Notes: generated by a model from the letters alone, not told the origin. DNA of 64,000 bases from Caballeronia sp. NK8 (GCF_018408855.1 NZ_AP024325.1:682001-746000), one strand, 5' to 3'. Positions 54,407 through 63,738 are shown, counted from the first letter of the stretch. Made by a program: numbers and translations.

Positions 54407-54805
54407 GGTTGTGATTCTCCGTAGACAGATGCGAGAGGGTTTCCCCCGATGGGAAATCCATTTCTTTCATGCTGTTTACGGACTGCCTTCGGTTTACTTT
54501 ACAGTGCTTTCGCAGCTTTTTGACACGCCATAGCCTTAGCCAGTGCAGCCTTCGCTCGCACTTCCTCATTCGGCCATTTCGGACACTCAGGCATCGGTGC
54601 TCGTGAGGTTGCGTTGGGACTTCGCCCGCACCGTCGAGCCAAAATCCGACGGTCGTCGACGAACTTCCCTTTTCGTTCGTCAGATCACCTGCCTAAGCGT
54701 CTCAAGTCTTGCGCTTCCACTGCCGTTATGCCGACATCGCTCCGTCCTCGTTGGCTTGCGGCCACCCCAGCTGCGCGCGACGTAGAAAATCGAGAAAATA
54801 ATAGA
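54407..54805. other. Intergenic region with chemoreceptor promoter
   Basis: 399 bases between the divergent chemoreceptor and zinc-ribbon genes. Apart from the FliA-like element at 54475-54501 nothing was recognised; frames that extend the zinc-ribbon gene upstream have no ribosome site and an unlikely composition. Confidence 0.5.
54475..54501 (-). promoter_or_regulatory. FliA (sigma-28)-like promoter of the chemoreceptor gene
   Basis: On the minus strand TAAAGTAA, 11 bases, then TCCGTAAA. The enterobacterial consensus is TAAAGTTT-N11-GCCGATAA; six of eight and five of eight positions agree with exact spacing. It stands 69 bases upstream of the start codon, as expected for a motility-class gene. 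Confidence 0.5.
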
Positions 54806-55135
54806 ATGCGCTACAACATATGCGATACATGCGGAGCCGACGTAAGCGCTATGGCCTCTGTATGCAAACGCTGTCAGACCGCTCTGCCGCCGAATGCCCC
54901 TCCGGCGGACGCATCGGAGGAAACTGCGACATCCGCGCCTCAAGGCTTGCGCCGGCAGATCATGCTCGCGTCAAGTATCGCTATCGTCGGCGCGATCGTT
55001 GTTGGAGGGGTTCTCGCAACCGCACCGCGCGACGAAAGTCGAATGCAGCGCACAGCGGACGCGACTTCGGCAACTGGTCGTGTGCTTCCGGCTGAGGAGG
55101 CTGAACGCCTCTCTTCGATAAGTGCATCAAAGTAA
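54806..55135 (+). CDS. Small zinc-ribbon membrane protein, function unknown
   Basis: 109 residues from the ATG at 54806. Cys6-x2-Cys9 and Cys20-x2-Cys23 form a zinc-ribbon (CDTCG...CKRC); a Pro/Ala-rich linker follows, then a hydrophobic segment at about residues 51-71 (IMLASSIAIVGAIVVGGVLA) and a polar tail. The layout (ribbon in the cytoplasm, one membrane span) resembles small zinc-ribbon proteins of unknown role. No Shine-Dalgarno is obvious (AATAATAGA precedes the ATG). It stands alone, divergent from the chemoreceptor. Confidence 0.65.
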   Translation: MRYNICDTCGADVSAMASVCKRCQTALPPNAPPADASEETATSAPQGLRRQIMLASSIAIVGAIVVGGVLATAPRDESRMQRTADATSATGRVLPAEEAERLSSISASK

Positions 55136-55326
55136 AGCCGGACCACGACAACGCAGGCCTACGCCCAACGTTATCGGGGATAAATCCAGAGCGAGCAGAC
55201 GTTCCAGGCCGCTGTGCGTTTTTGCAAGCCCGTCTCCATGCGGTTACAAGCACAGTCAGGGATTTGAAATTGGTAGGCGCGACGAGGTGAACCCGTAGCT
55301 ACCGACGACGATACCTCACCCTTCTT

Positions 55327-56226
55327 TCACGCCGATACCTGAGCGAACTTGAGCACCATCTCCCTGAAGCGCGACGCGGCCGGACTCTGCGTCTGCGGCC
55401 GCGTAACGAGATGCAACGGCGCGCGAAACGCATCATCGCCGGCGACACGGCAATAGCGCACGCTCTCCTGTCGATATCGCTGCATCGACGCCGGTACCAA
55501 CGTGACGCCACCGCCTGCCGCAACGAGGTTGATCGCTGTCACCATGCGCGGCACTTCGTCAACCACGCGCGGCGTGAAACCGCGCGCCTCGCACGCACGG
55601 ATGAAATCCGCGTACATGCCCGGCGCGCCCGGCCGCCGGACGAAGATGAACGGCTCGCCGGTGAGTGCGTCCAGCGCCACCGCGCGCGCGCCGATCAGCA
55701 CATGTCCGAGTGGCAGCACGAGCAGCATGCGCTCCTGCGCCAGCAGCTCGAAGCGCAGATCGACAGGCGTCTCGATGGGCTTGCGCAGGATTGCCACGTC
55801 GATCTGCCCGTTCGACATCATCTCGATGATCTCGGCTGCGTTGACCTCGCTCAGTTCGATCGAGATATCCGGATTCGTTTCCCGGAACGCGCGGATCGCC
55901 GTGGTCGCGAGCGGATGGAACGCCGCCGAGCTCGTCAGCGCGATACGCACGCGCCCAACCTGCCCCTGCGACACGCGCCGCGCATGCGTCACGCCCTGCT
56001 CTAATGTGCGCAAGGCCGCGCGCGCATGCTCCGCGAACGCCTGGCCGGGCGCAGTAAGTTCTACGCCGCGCGGCTGACGCAGAAACAGCGCGAAGCCCAA
56101 TTCCTGCTCCAGTTCCTGAATCTGCTGCGACAGCGGCGGTTGTTGCATATGCAGCCGCGCCGCCGCGCGCGTGAACTGTCGCTCTTCCGCCACGGCGAGG
56201 AAGTAACGCAAATGGCGCAGTTCCAT
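55327..56226 (-). CDS. LysR-family transcriptional regulator
   Basis: 299 residues from the ATG at 56226 (MELRHLRYFLAVAEERQFTRAA...), which has AGAGGT eight bases upstream; an extension to 56265 is possible but overlaps the operator-like dyad. The helix-turn-helix LHMQQPPLSQQIQELEQELG and the effector domain of the CatR/BenM-like group are clear. It is divergent from the MHS transporter gene and probably controls it. Confidence 0.94.
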   Translation of the reverse strand: MELRHLRYFLAVAEERQFTRAAARLHMQQPPLSQQIQELEQELGFALFLRQPRGVELTAPGQAFAEHARAALRTLEQGVTHARRVSQGQVGRVRIALTSSAAFHPLATTAIRAFRETNPDISIELSEVNAAEIIEMMSNGQIDVAILRKPIETPVDLRFELLAQERMLLVLPLGHVLIGARAVALDALTGEPFIFVRRPGAPGMYADFIRACEARGFTPRVVDEVPRMVTAINLVAAGGGVTLVPASMQRYRQESVRYCRVAGDDAFRAPLHLVTRPQTQSPAASRFREMVLKFAQVSA

Positions 56227-56242
56227 CGTGTTCACCTCTGGT

Positions 56243-56260
56243 ATAGCCATTGAATATGGC
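56243..56260. promoter_or_regulatory. LysR-type operator in the lysR/MHS divergent promoter
   Basis: ATAGCCATTGAATAT has the ATA-N9-TAT shape of LysR boxes and overlaps the dyad GCCAT-N5-ATGGC. It lies 17 bases upstream of lysR and about 80 bases upstream of the transporter start, in an AT-rich stretch. Confidence 0.5.
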
Positions 56261-56340
56261 AACACTATCCGATATGTATTTTACATTTGGCGGCATGCTT
56301 TTTAAGCTGGGTTCGCGCGATGAAAAATCAAAGGAGACAT

Positions 56341-57696
56341 ATGCAAACCGTGCTGAACACCGGCGCGCCGCTTGCTGCTGCCCCGCCGCTGTCGAACTCG
56401 CAGGTGCGCCGCGCGGTGCTGGCGTCGGTCATAGGCAACGGACTGGAATGGTTCGACTTTCTGATCTATGGCTATTTCGCAAAAACCATCGCGCATGTGT
56501 TCTTTCCAGTCGGCAACAACTTTCTGTCAATCACACTGACGCTCGCGACGTTCGCGATCGGCTTTATCGTGCGTCCGCTGGGCGGAATCGCGATCGGCGC
56601 GTGGGCGGACCGGCACGGACGGCGCAAAACGCTTTCGCTGCTGATTCTCCTGATGGCCGGCAGTACGCTGCTGATGGGCCTTACGCCCGGTTACGCCAGC
56701 ATCGGCATCGCCGCACCCTTGCTGGTGCTCTTCGCGCGCGTGCTGCAAGGCTTGTCGGTCGGCGGCGAATTCGCGACCGCCGCCGCAATGCTCACTGAAT
56801 ACGCGCCGCCGGGGCGCAAGATGTTTTTCGGCAGTTTTCAGATGACCTCTCAAGCGGTCGCGCTGTTGCTGTCGTCGTCCTGCGGCTACCTGCTGACGAC
56901 GAACCTGTCGAGCGAAGCGCTCGCGTCGTGGGGCTGGCGCGTGCCGTTTCTGCTCGGCGCGCTGGTCGGCCCGGTCGGCTTCTACATTCGCCACAAAGTG
57001 TCCGAATCGCCGGAGTTCGTGCAGCTGCGCCAGCAGCTCGGGCATGCACCGCGTCAGTCCTTGCGCACGTTCTTCCGCGAACGCGGCGACGCGGCGCTGT
57101 GTGCGATGGGCGTGATCATCATCGGCACGGCGACCAACTATCTCTGGCATTCGTACATGCCGCTGTTCGTCGAACGGCAGTTGCATCTGCCGCTGAAGAA
57201 TGCGCTGTTCGGCACGGCCATTTCGGGCCTCATCGGCATTGCCGGCTATCCGCTGGCGGGCAAGCTCGCGGATCGCTTCGGCGCGTACAGACTTTTCTTT
57301 CCAATCACCATCGTATGGATTTGCGCCGCGTGGCCGCTTTTCTCGTGGGTGCTCGCGGCGCCGACGCCCGGGCGCGTGTTCGCCGCGCAGATGATCGCCA
57401 CCGTCGTGCTGAGCCTGATGTCCGGCGCGCATCCCGGCATGCTGACGCAACTGTTTCCCACTGCAACGCGCTCGATGGGCGTCGCGCTGTCGTACAACAT
57501 CGCCGTGACGCTGTTCGGCGGGCTCGCGCCGCTGACCGTGTCGACGCTGATAAGCGTGTCCGGATCGCGGATGGTGCCCGCGTGGTACCTGATTTTCGCG
57601 GGCATCGTGTCGCTGCTGCTGGTGGGACTGAGCGCATCGGGCCGGCGTCTGTGCCGCGAGCCGAATCTCTGGCCGAAGGACGGCGCGCGCTCATGA
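56341..57696 (+). CDS. MFS transporter, metabolite:H+ symporter (MHS) family
   Basis: 451 residues from the ATG at 56341, preceded by AAAGGAGACAT. About twelve hydrophobic segments occur with the MHS pattern: GNGLEWFDFLIYGYFA in helix 1, PLGGIAIGAWADRHGRRKTL in loop 2-3, GEFATAAAMLTEYAP and WGWRVPFLLG. The family takes up citrate, dicarboxylates, shikimate or proline. It overlaps the following hydrolase by four bases. Its cargo here may be the acid released by the neighbouring esterases (inference). Confidence 0.93.
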   Translation: MQTVLNTGAPLAAAPPLSNSQVRRAVLASVIGNGLEWFDFLIYGYFAKTIAHVFFPVGNNFLSITLTLATFAIGFIVRPLGGIAIGAWADRHGRRKTLSLLILLMAGSTLLMGLTPGYASIGIAAPLLVLFARVLQGLSVGGEFATAAAMLTEYAPPGRKMFFGSFQMTSQAVALLLSSSCGYLLTTNLSSEALASWGWRVPFLLGALVGPVGFYIRHKVSESPEFVQLRQQLGHAPRQSLRTFFRERGDAALCAMGVIIIGTATNYLWHSYMPLFVERQLHLPLKNALFGTAISGLIGIAGYPLAGKLADRFGAYRLFFPITIVWICAAWPLFSWVLAAPTPGRVFAAQMIATVVLSLMSGAHPGMLTQLFPTATRSMGVALSYNIAVTLFGGLAPLTVSTLISVSGSRMVPAWYLIFAGIVSLLLVGLSASGRRLCREPNLWPKDGARS

Positions 57697-58682
57697 CGAC
57701 GCCCGTCGACGAAACGCGCCCGCGCAACGAAGTGCCGGTGCGAGTGGTCGGTGCCGCGCGCTTTCGCATCGCGACGCCGCGCGGCAGCGGCGCGGTGCCG
57801 GTGTTTCTGGGCGGCGCAACGGAGCGGGCGAGGATCGAACGCGTCGTCATCATGCTGCACGGACGTCTGCGCGATGCCGATGCGTATCTCCGTACGGCCG
57901 AGCGCGCGCTGCAAGCTGCGTCCGCGGCGGCCGAGTCGACGTTGCTCGTGGTGCCGCAATTCCTCGCCACTGCCGATGTCGAGCATCACGCGCTCGATGC
58001 CGACACACTGCATTGGGAATGGACCTCATGGATGGGCGGACTCGATGCGCGCGGTCCGTGCGCGCTGAGTTCATTCGATGTGCTGGACGCGTTGATCGAG
58101 CATTACGCGCGCTACCCGGCGTTGCGCGACATTGTCATCGCGGGACATTCGGGCGGCGCGCAGGTGGCGCACCGTTACGCGATCGTCGGGTGCGCGTCGA
58201 GCCGCGTTGCGAGGGTGCGTCATGTGATCGCGAATCCGTCGTCGTATGTGTATTTCGATGCGTCACGGCCCTTCCCCATGAGGCTACCGTGCGACGCCGT
58301 AAACGACTGGAAATACGGCCTCGCCCGCTTGCCGCGATATGCACGCGCCAGCGCGGGTGCGTGCGATCTGGAAGCGCATTACGCGCGCAGCGACGTGACT
58401 TATCTGCTGGGCGAACGCGATTGCGATCCGCTGCATCCCGCGCTGGACCGTACCTGCGCGGCGAATGCGCAGGGCCCGCATCGGCTGGCGCGGGGGCGGG
58501 CATATTACGCGTATCTGCTGGCGCGGCATCCCCGGCTGATCCATCGCTATCACGAAGTGCCCGGCGCGGGTCATAGCGGCGAGGCGATGTTCGTATCGGA
58601 CGCAGGCGTACGCGCGCTGTTCGGCGATGACGTGCGCCTCGTGCGATCCGTCGACGCGGATGCGGGCGGCGCCAGCGAATAA
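57693..58682 (+). CDS. Alpha/beta hydrolase
   Basis: 329 residues; the ATG at 57693 overlaps the transporter stop. The strand VVIMLHGRLRDA near the N-terminus, nucleophile elbow IAGHSGG with Ser153 and a C-terminal GAGHSGE histidine are visible; the acid is probably in LLGERDCDPLHP. No signal peptide, so it is cytoplasmic. The translational overlap with the MHS transporter indicates that it acts on the imported compound, perhaps an ester or lactone. Not recognised beyond the superfamily. Confidence 0.85.
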   Translation: MTTPVDETRPRNEVPVRVVGAARFRIATPRGSGAVPVFLGGATERARIERVVIMLHGRLRDADAYLRTAERALQAASAAAESTLLVVPQFLATADVEHHALDADTLHWEWTSWMGGLDARGPCALSSFDVLDALIEHYARYPALRDIVIAGHSGGAQVAHRYAIVGCASSRVARVRHVIANPSSYVYFDASRPFPMRLPCDAVNDWKYGLARLPRYARASAGACDLEAHYARSDVTYLLGERDCDPLHPALDRTCAANAQGPHRLARGRAYYAYLLARHPRLIHRYHEVPGAGHSGEAMFVSDAGVRALFGDDVRLVRSVDADAGGASE

Positions 58683-58738
58683 GACAGGCATTTGCAGCAG
58701 GCCCGGGCATCCGACCCGTGCCCAAACAGGAGACGACC

Positions 58739-60445
58739 ATGACGAGAAGAACATTGGGGCGCACGCTCGCCCTCGCTGCGCTATGCGCGGCGGTTTCGAT
58801 GACGATGTCCGGATGCGGCGGCGATGACGGCGGTTCGTCCGCTGCTGCCGCGAACGCGCAGCTTCAATCGCAAGCGAACGCGCAGACCCAGACCCAGACA
58901 GCATCGCAACAATGCGCTGCGCTCGGCGGCATGGCGATTCCGGCAGCATCCATTGGCGCGCCGACCAGCGGCGCGAAGATCGCGACCGCGACGCTCGTCG
59001 AAACGAGCGGAGAGTATTGTCAGGTGAACGGCACGATCGGGCCTGTCGATCCGACTGCGCCGGTCATCAATTTCCAGGTGAATCTGCCGACCAAGTGGAA
59101 CCACAAGTCGCTGCACTACGGCGGCGGCGGTTTCGACGGCACGCTGATCACCGGCGTGGCCGCGCTCGACATGGCGTCCACCGGCACGCCAACGCCGCTC
59201 GCATCCGGCTACGCCACCTTCAGCGACGATTCGGGCCACCAGAGTTCGAGCATCACGGATGGTTCCTTCGCGGCCAATGACGAAGCACTCGCCAACTACG
59301 GCGGTCTGAGTCTCAAGAAGACTCATGACGTCGCGATGCTGCTGATCACGAAGCGCTATGCGCAAATGCCGGAGAAGCGCTACTTCTTCGGCAGTTCGAC
59401 GGGCGGGCGCGACGGTCTCACCGAAATCCAGCGCTGGCCCGCGGATTACGACGGCATCGTGGTGAACCGTCCGGCGCTCAACTACACCGGCTTGCGTCTG
59501 TCGAACGTCGTGCTGGGACGCGCGCTCTATCTGCGCAACGGCGCGGGCTGGCTGGACGTCGCCAAGATCGAACTGCTGCAGAACGCCGTGATGAAGGAAT
59601 GCGATACGCTCGACGGTGTAGCCGACGGCATCATTTCCAACGTCGATGCCTGCAAGCTGCACGCGCTCAAGGTGCTCGCGTCGGTGCGCTGTCCGGGCGG
59701 CTCGGATGCGGGCGATAGCTGTCTCTCCGATCGCCAGCTCGCGACCGTCGTCACGATCGCCTCGCCGATGCTGCTGCGTTATCCGCTCGCCAACGGCGTG
59801 AGGCGTTATGCGGGCTACAACATCCTCGCCGGTTCGGTGTTCGCGGGACCATACACGACGCGCGATTTCGGCGAGTCGAATACGCCGTCGAATCCCGCCG
59901 GCAAGCACGACGCGAATCAGTGGGTGACGGGCGATCAATGGGTCAAGTACTTCGTCACGCGCGTTCCGACCTTCGATTCGCTGAACTTCGATCCGTACGA
60001 TCCGGGCGCTTACCGCACGCGTGTGCAGACCGTCTCCGCCCTGAGCGATGCCACGAATACGGACGTCGGCGCGTTTCGGGCCAAGGGCGGCAAGATCATC
60101 ATCACGCATGGCCTCGCCGATGAAATCGTCAGCACGGATTCGAGCACCGACTACTACAACGGACTGATCGAGCGCTACGGACGCGGAAAGGTCGATGACT
60201 TCGTGCGCTTCTATCTGATGCCCGGAGTCGGACATGGTACGGGGCCGTTTCATCCGGCGATCGACTCGCTGTCCGCGCTCGACCGCTGGGTCGAATCGGG
60301 CACTGCGCCCGAGACCCTGCAGATGAGCGACCTCAACACAGCGACACTCGGACGCACGCGACCGCTGTGCCGTTATCCTGCGTGGCCGAAATTCGTCGGC
60401 GGCAATGTGAACGATGCGGCGAGTTTTACGTGTGTGGACCGGTAG
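58739..60445 (+). CDS. Tannase/feruloyl esterase-family lipoprotein lacking the family disulfide
   Basis: 568 residues from the ATG at 58739 (AGGAGACGACC upstream). The leader ends in the lipobox MSGC, so it should be a lipoprotein, in the periplasm or outer membrane. The catalytic domain has the tannase/FaeB-like nucleophile segment FGSSTGGRDGLTEIQRWPADYDG with Ser220, Asp461 (GLADEIV), His499 (GVGHGTG) and the calcium-binding block CDTLDGVADGIISNVDAC. The family's CS-D-HC arrangement has a Cys before the Ser and after the His, joined by a disulfide; here both are replaced (Ser219 and Gly500). The triad remains, so an ester-hydrolase activity is still expected. It follows the hydrolase by 56 bases. 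Confidence 0.87.
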   Translation: MTRRTLGRTLALAALCAAVSMTMSGCGGDDGGSSAAAANAQLQSQANAQTQTQTASQQCAALGGMAIPAASIGAPTSGAKIATATLVETSGEYCQVNGTIGPVDPTAPVINFQVNLPTKWNHKSLHYGGGGFDGTLITGVAALDMASTGTPTPLASGYATFSDDSGHQSSSITDGSFAANDEALANYGGLSLKKTHDVAMLLITKRYAQMPEKRYFFGSSTGGRDGLTEIQRWPADYDGIVVNRPALNYTGLRLSNVVLGRALYLRNGAGWLDVAKIELLQNAVMKECDTLDGVADGIISNVDACKLHALKVLASVRCPGGSDAGDSCLSDRQLATVVTIASPMLLRYPLANGVRRYAGYNILAGSVFAGPYTTRDFGESNTPSNPAGKHDANQWVTGDQWVKYFVTRVPTFDSLNFDPYDPGAYRTRVQTVSALSDATNTDVGAFRAKGGKIIITHGLADEIVSTDSSTDYYNGLIERYGRGKVDDFVRFYLMPGVGHGTGPFHPAIDSLSALDRWVESGTAPETLQMSDLNTATLGRTRPLCRYPAWPKFVGGNVNDAASFTCVDR

Positions 60446-60845
60446 TAGTTGAACGAGAAACTGGTGAAGGCGCGGCTAAGCGGCGGTCTGCCGGCGTCTG
60501 CTGACGGTCGTGGACGCGCGATAAAACTGCGCCTTGTCGGCCTCTGCGGACGTTCGACAACGCCCTCATGATTGTCAGCAATATGGCGGTTTCGGGCGAC
60601 CGCGCCGGGCAGTGACCGGCCAATGCGCGTTGTTCGACCCTCCGCCATCTGGCAAGACCACCGCAAGCGGATCTGACAAATTCACTCACTCGGCACTCGG
60701 AAAACGCCGTCGACGCGACAGGCGTCGCTTATCGTGGCTATGCGACAGACCATCTGCGGATAGCGAAGGGATTGAGGGGCGAATGCAGCACGGCGAGTTC
60801 GCCGGCTCCCCGTCCCGACTCTGCTACAAGCATTCCTGCGCTTGC
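60446..60845. other. 400-base gap without a supported gene
   Basis: Lies between the convergent tannase-like and Tex30-like hydrolase genes. Frames are open on both strands, but none has a ribosome site or a recognisable product. Nothing else identified. Confidence 0.5.
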
Positions 60846-61538
60846 TCAGGTAACGCCCACGAATTCTCCTTCGGCGAAGAACCACGCCGACATCGTCCGT
60901 GCCAGTTCGAGCACGACTTCCGCGTCGGTCCGGCCGGAGGACGCGCGCACGTGGAACGAATGATCTGCGTCGTCCACCACATGCAGCGTGGCGCGTGGCC
61001 CCAGCGACTCGACGACCGGCCTCAGCAGGTGAAGCTCGGCCAGCTTGTCGCGCGTGCCCTGCAGGAAGAGAATCGGCACCGTGACGTCTGCCAGGTGCCG
61101 TGCCCGCTCCACGCCGGGTGTGCCCGCCGGGTGCAGCGGGAACGCGACGAAAGCGAGGCCACGCACGCCGTCGAGCGGGGAGATGGCTTGGGCCTGGGAC
61201 GTCATGCGGCCGCCGAACGATCTGCCGCCCGCGAAGAGCGGCAGGGCTGGCAGCCGCCGGCGGGCCTCTGCGACGGCTGCCTGCACGGCAGCATGTGCCA
61301 CGGCTGGCGAGTCCACCCGCTTGGAGCCCCGCTCCATGTACGGAAACTGGTAGCGCAATGTGGCGACCTTGGCCGCCGCAAGCGCGTCGGCCAATGACGA
61401 CATGCCGGCGTGCTGCATGCCCGCTCCGGCACCGTGCGCGAAGACATATAGGGCTCGCGCGTCCTCCGGCACTCGGAGGAGCGCAGAGATCTTAGAGCCG
61501 TCGGGCAGTGCCAGGGAAAGCGATTCTGGGTCGTCCAT
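60846..61538 (-). CDS. Alpha/beta hydrolase, Tex30/KANSL3-like
   Basis: 230 residues from the ATG at 61538. The strand YVFAHGAGAGMQHAGM, nucleophile elbow GGRSFGGRMTS with Ser107, FLQGTRDKLAEL carrying the acid and DADHSFHV with the His are the marks of the small dienelactone-hydrolase-like family found in bacteria and as Tex30 in animals. Cytoplasmic; the substrate is unknown. It stands alone. Confidence 0.9.
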   Translation of the reverse strand: MDDPESLSLALPDGSKISALLRVPEDARALYVFAHGAGAGMQHAGMSSLADALAAAKVATLRYQFPYMERGSKRVDSPAVAHAAVQAAVAEARRRLPALPLFAGGRSFGGRMTSQAQAISPLDGVRGLAFVAFPLHPAGTPGVERARHLADVTVPILFLQGTRDKLAELHLLRPVVESLGPRATLHVVDDADHSFHVRASSGRTDAEVVLELARTMSAWFFAEGEFVGVT

Positions 61539-62215
61539 CGTATTCAGGTCGTGTCGTTGTGGCCTTTGCGCCGATTCTGCATCAATTGAGGCATCGGAGA
61601 GCGTTTGTGGCGGCCTCCGCCAAGGCATTGCGCAGGTGGAGTTTGCCGGCCGATCCATGAAGCGCGCCCATCGTAAACGGCGCTGCAGTCGCGATGTGTC
61701 GGTTGACGACCGCAAGCCCGACCGCAACGTGATCCGCGCTCTGAGACATTTGCGTGATAGCACGCTTGCATCATTGTCGGCGAGCTGTCACGACACTGCA
61801 ATCAGCGTCAGAGGAAGTTCTCGAAGGGCAGTTCTTTTATCTGGCGCTCTGGAAGAGCATGTCCGGCTGCAAAAAGTTCTGGGTTCGGCCAGGTCCTGTC
61901 GGATGACCGACGCACGGAGCGTCGGCCTTTGCCGACATTGAGGCGGGTTCTTTTCAACGTCAGCAGCAAAGCAGATTACTGATGTTGGCAGCGTCGCGCG
62001 GCAGGGCCGCGACCGCCCGCATCAGCGAACTCACACTCACGAACCAAAGCGGTCACCTGACGCGAGTCAATGCTAATGTCTCAAAGCGGAGAGATGCCGT
62101 CATCCGGCACCAGTGACATCGGGCAATGTTCCGTCGTTGCTCTTGGGTCATACGGGTCGGTTGGCGTATTTCTTTGAAACGTTGTTGATGGAAACGTCGG
62201 GAGGTCTTCGAGACG
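61539..62215. other. 677-base gap, mostly without recognised content
   Basis: Between two leftward genes. It contains one possible 55-residue frame (61582-61749) and a stretch with a dyad around CGACGCACGGAGCGTCGGCC near 61909; otherwise nothing was identified. Confidence 0.5.
61582..61749 (-). CDS. Possible small protein (55 aa), uncertain
   Basis: A 55-codon frame with strongly G/C-ending codons, product beginning MSQSADHVAVGLAVVNRHIA and ending with an alanine- and leucine-rich helix-like segment (NALAEAATNAL). The codon pattern looks coding, but there is no Shine-Dalgarno and no family is recognised. It may be a gene remnant just upstream of the Tex30-like gene. Confidence 0.28.
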   Translation of the reverse strand: MSQSADHVAVGLAVVNRHIATAAPFTMGALHGSAGKLHLRNALAEAATNALRCLN

Positions 62216-63589
62216 TCAATCCGAAACGGCTTCGAGCACTTCGCCGCGTGTCTCGACGCCGAATCGCAGTACGACGAGTGATGCGATGGCGAAGCACGAT
62301 GCGCCGAAAATGAACACCCCGCCTTGCTGTACGACCGGCAAGATCCATCCGATGAGCGTGGGCCCGAGCAATGCGCCGATCCGTCCGCAGAACGACGCGA
62401 ACCCGCAGCCCGTGGCTCTCGCACGCGACGGATAGAGCTCGGGGGTGTAGGCGTAAAGCACGGCCCACATGCCGAAGGCGAAGAACTGCATGCCGGCACC
62501 CGTCAGGATCAATCCCGCCGAGGACGCACCCCATTGCGCTGCATGACCGAAGACATAGGTCATGACCGCCCCGCCGACCAAGGTCGCGACACACGTCGCT
62601 TTTCTGCCCCAGTGTTCGACGGCCCACGCAGCGGTCAGGAAACCCGGAATCCCGCCCAACGAGATGTACACCGTGAACAACACGGACTTCGTTACCGCGG
62701 AACCGGATGCCTGAAGCAAGGCTCCGAGCCACGTGTTCAGTCCGTAAAAGCCCAACAGCGCAAAGAACCAGAGCACACCGACCATCATGGTCCTCTGACG
62801 ATAGGCGTCGGACCACAGCACCTTCAGCCCGCGCGCTTCATGATGGCGCGCGTTCACGGAAAGCGTGACCGGCGGAAGCGCGTCGATCTTCAGTCTGCTC
62901 ATTACCGTGTGCTCGATACTCGAAACGATTTGCTCGGCTTCTTCATGACGTCGCTGAGATTCGAGCCAACGCGGAGATTCGGGCACGACGCGGCGGATGA
63001 CGAACAGAAACAAGGCCGGAATCGATTCGATGAGAAACAGCATTCTCCAGTTATGCGACTGGAGCACGACATAGGACAGCAAGCCCGCGCATACAAATGC
63101 GATCGGCCAGTTTCCGTCCATAAGCGCGAGGTACTTACCGCGACTCCTCGCCGGAATAAACTCGGACAGGAGCGTCTGCGCAAGCGGCAACTCCATGCCC
63201 ATGCCGATACCCAGCAGCACGCGGTAAATCCCCAGTTCGGTCGCGCTACTCGCGGTGTAGCACAACAAACTTCCTATTCCCCACACGATCATGCTGATCT
63301 GAAACACCGGCTTGCGTCCGAAACGATCGGCTAGCATTCCAGAGCAGACGGCACCGCACGCCATCCCTACAAATCCGGCACTGCCCAGCAGTCCGGCTTG
63401 CGCAGGCGACAGCCCGAACTCCGACTTGATCGAACCCAGGACGAACGTCATGGTGGCGAGGTCGACGTTGTCGAAGAAAAACGCAAGCGAAATGATCAGA
63501 AACAACCAGCGGTGGTAACCGCAAACCGGCAGTCTTTCGAGCCGGTCTGCCACGCCAAAGCATGTGACGTCGACATTGCCCATCTTCAT
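62216..63589 (-). CDS. MFS transporter (SP/AAHS-like)
   Basis: 457 residues from the ATG at 63589, preceded by GAGGAGATACTCGA. About twelve hydrophobic segments are present with the MFS loop motifs GMLADRFGRKPVFQIS and PESPRWLESQRRHEEAEQ and the helix-10/11 region YTPELYPSRARATGCGFASFCGRIG, typical of sugar-porter/AAHS/niacin transporter-like proteins. It is monocistronic as far as the window shows. The substrate is unknown. Confidence 0.92.
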   Translation of the reverse strand: MKMGNVDVTCFGVADRLERLPVCGYHRWLFLIISLAFFFDNVDLATMTFVLGSIKSEFGLSPAQAGLLGSAGFVGMACGAVCSGMLADRFGRKPVFQISMIVWGIGSLLCYTASSATELGIYRVLLGIGMGMELPLAQTLLSEFIPARSRGKYLALMDGNWPIAFVCAGLLSYVVLQSHNWRMLFLIESIPALFLFVIRRVVPESPRWLESQRRHEEAEQIVSSIEHTVMSRLKIDALPPVTLSVNARHHEARGLKVLWSDAYRQRTMMVGVLWFFALLGFYGLNTWLGALLQASGSAVTKSVLFTVYISLGGIPGFLTAAWAVEHWGRKATCVATLVGGAVMTYVFGHAAQWGASSAGLILTGAGMQFFAFGMWAVLYAYTPELYPSRARATGCGFASFCGRIGALLGPTLIGWILPVVQQGGVFIFGASCFAIASLVVLRFGVETRGEVLEAVSD

Positions 63590-63738
63590 TCGAGTATCTC
63601 CTCGGTGATTTCCTGTACGTGGATTTGCCGAATTGCTTCCCTGCGGCAAGATCACTATCAGTCGTCAAAAGAAGACAGGCGCGTTAGGAAATGTCGTCGA
63701 TGGTCGCGCTTACGCCAAGTTATGCTGCCGCGCAACGG

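Noticed and set aside
61360..61941. 193-codon plus-strand frame overlapping the Tex30-like gene start
   Set aside because: Mostly antisense to a clear hydrolase; product is a Ser/Arg/Cys-rich shadow.
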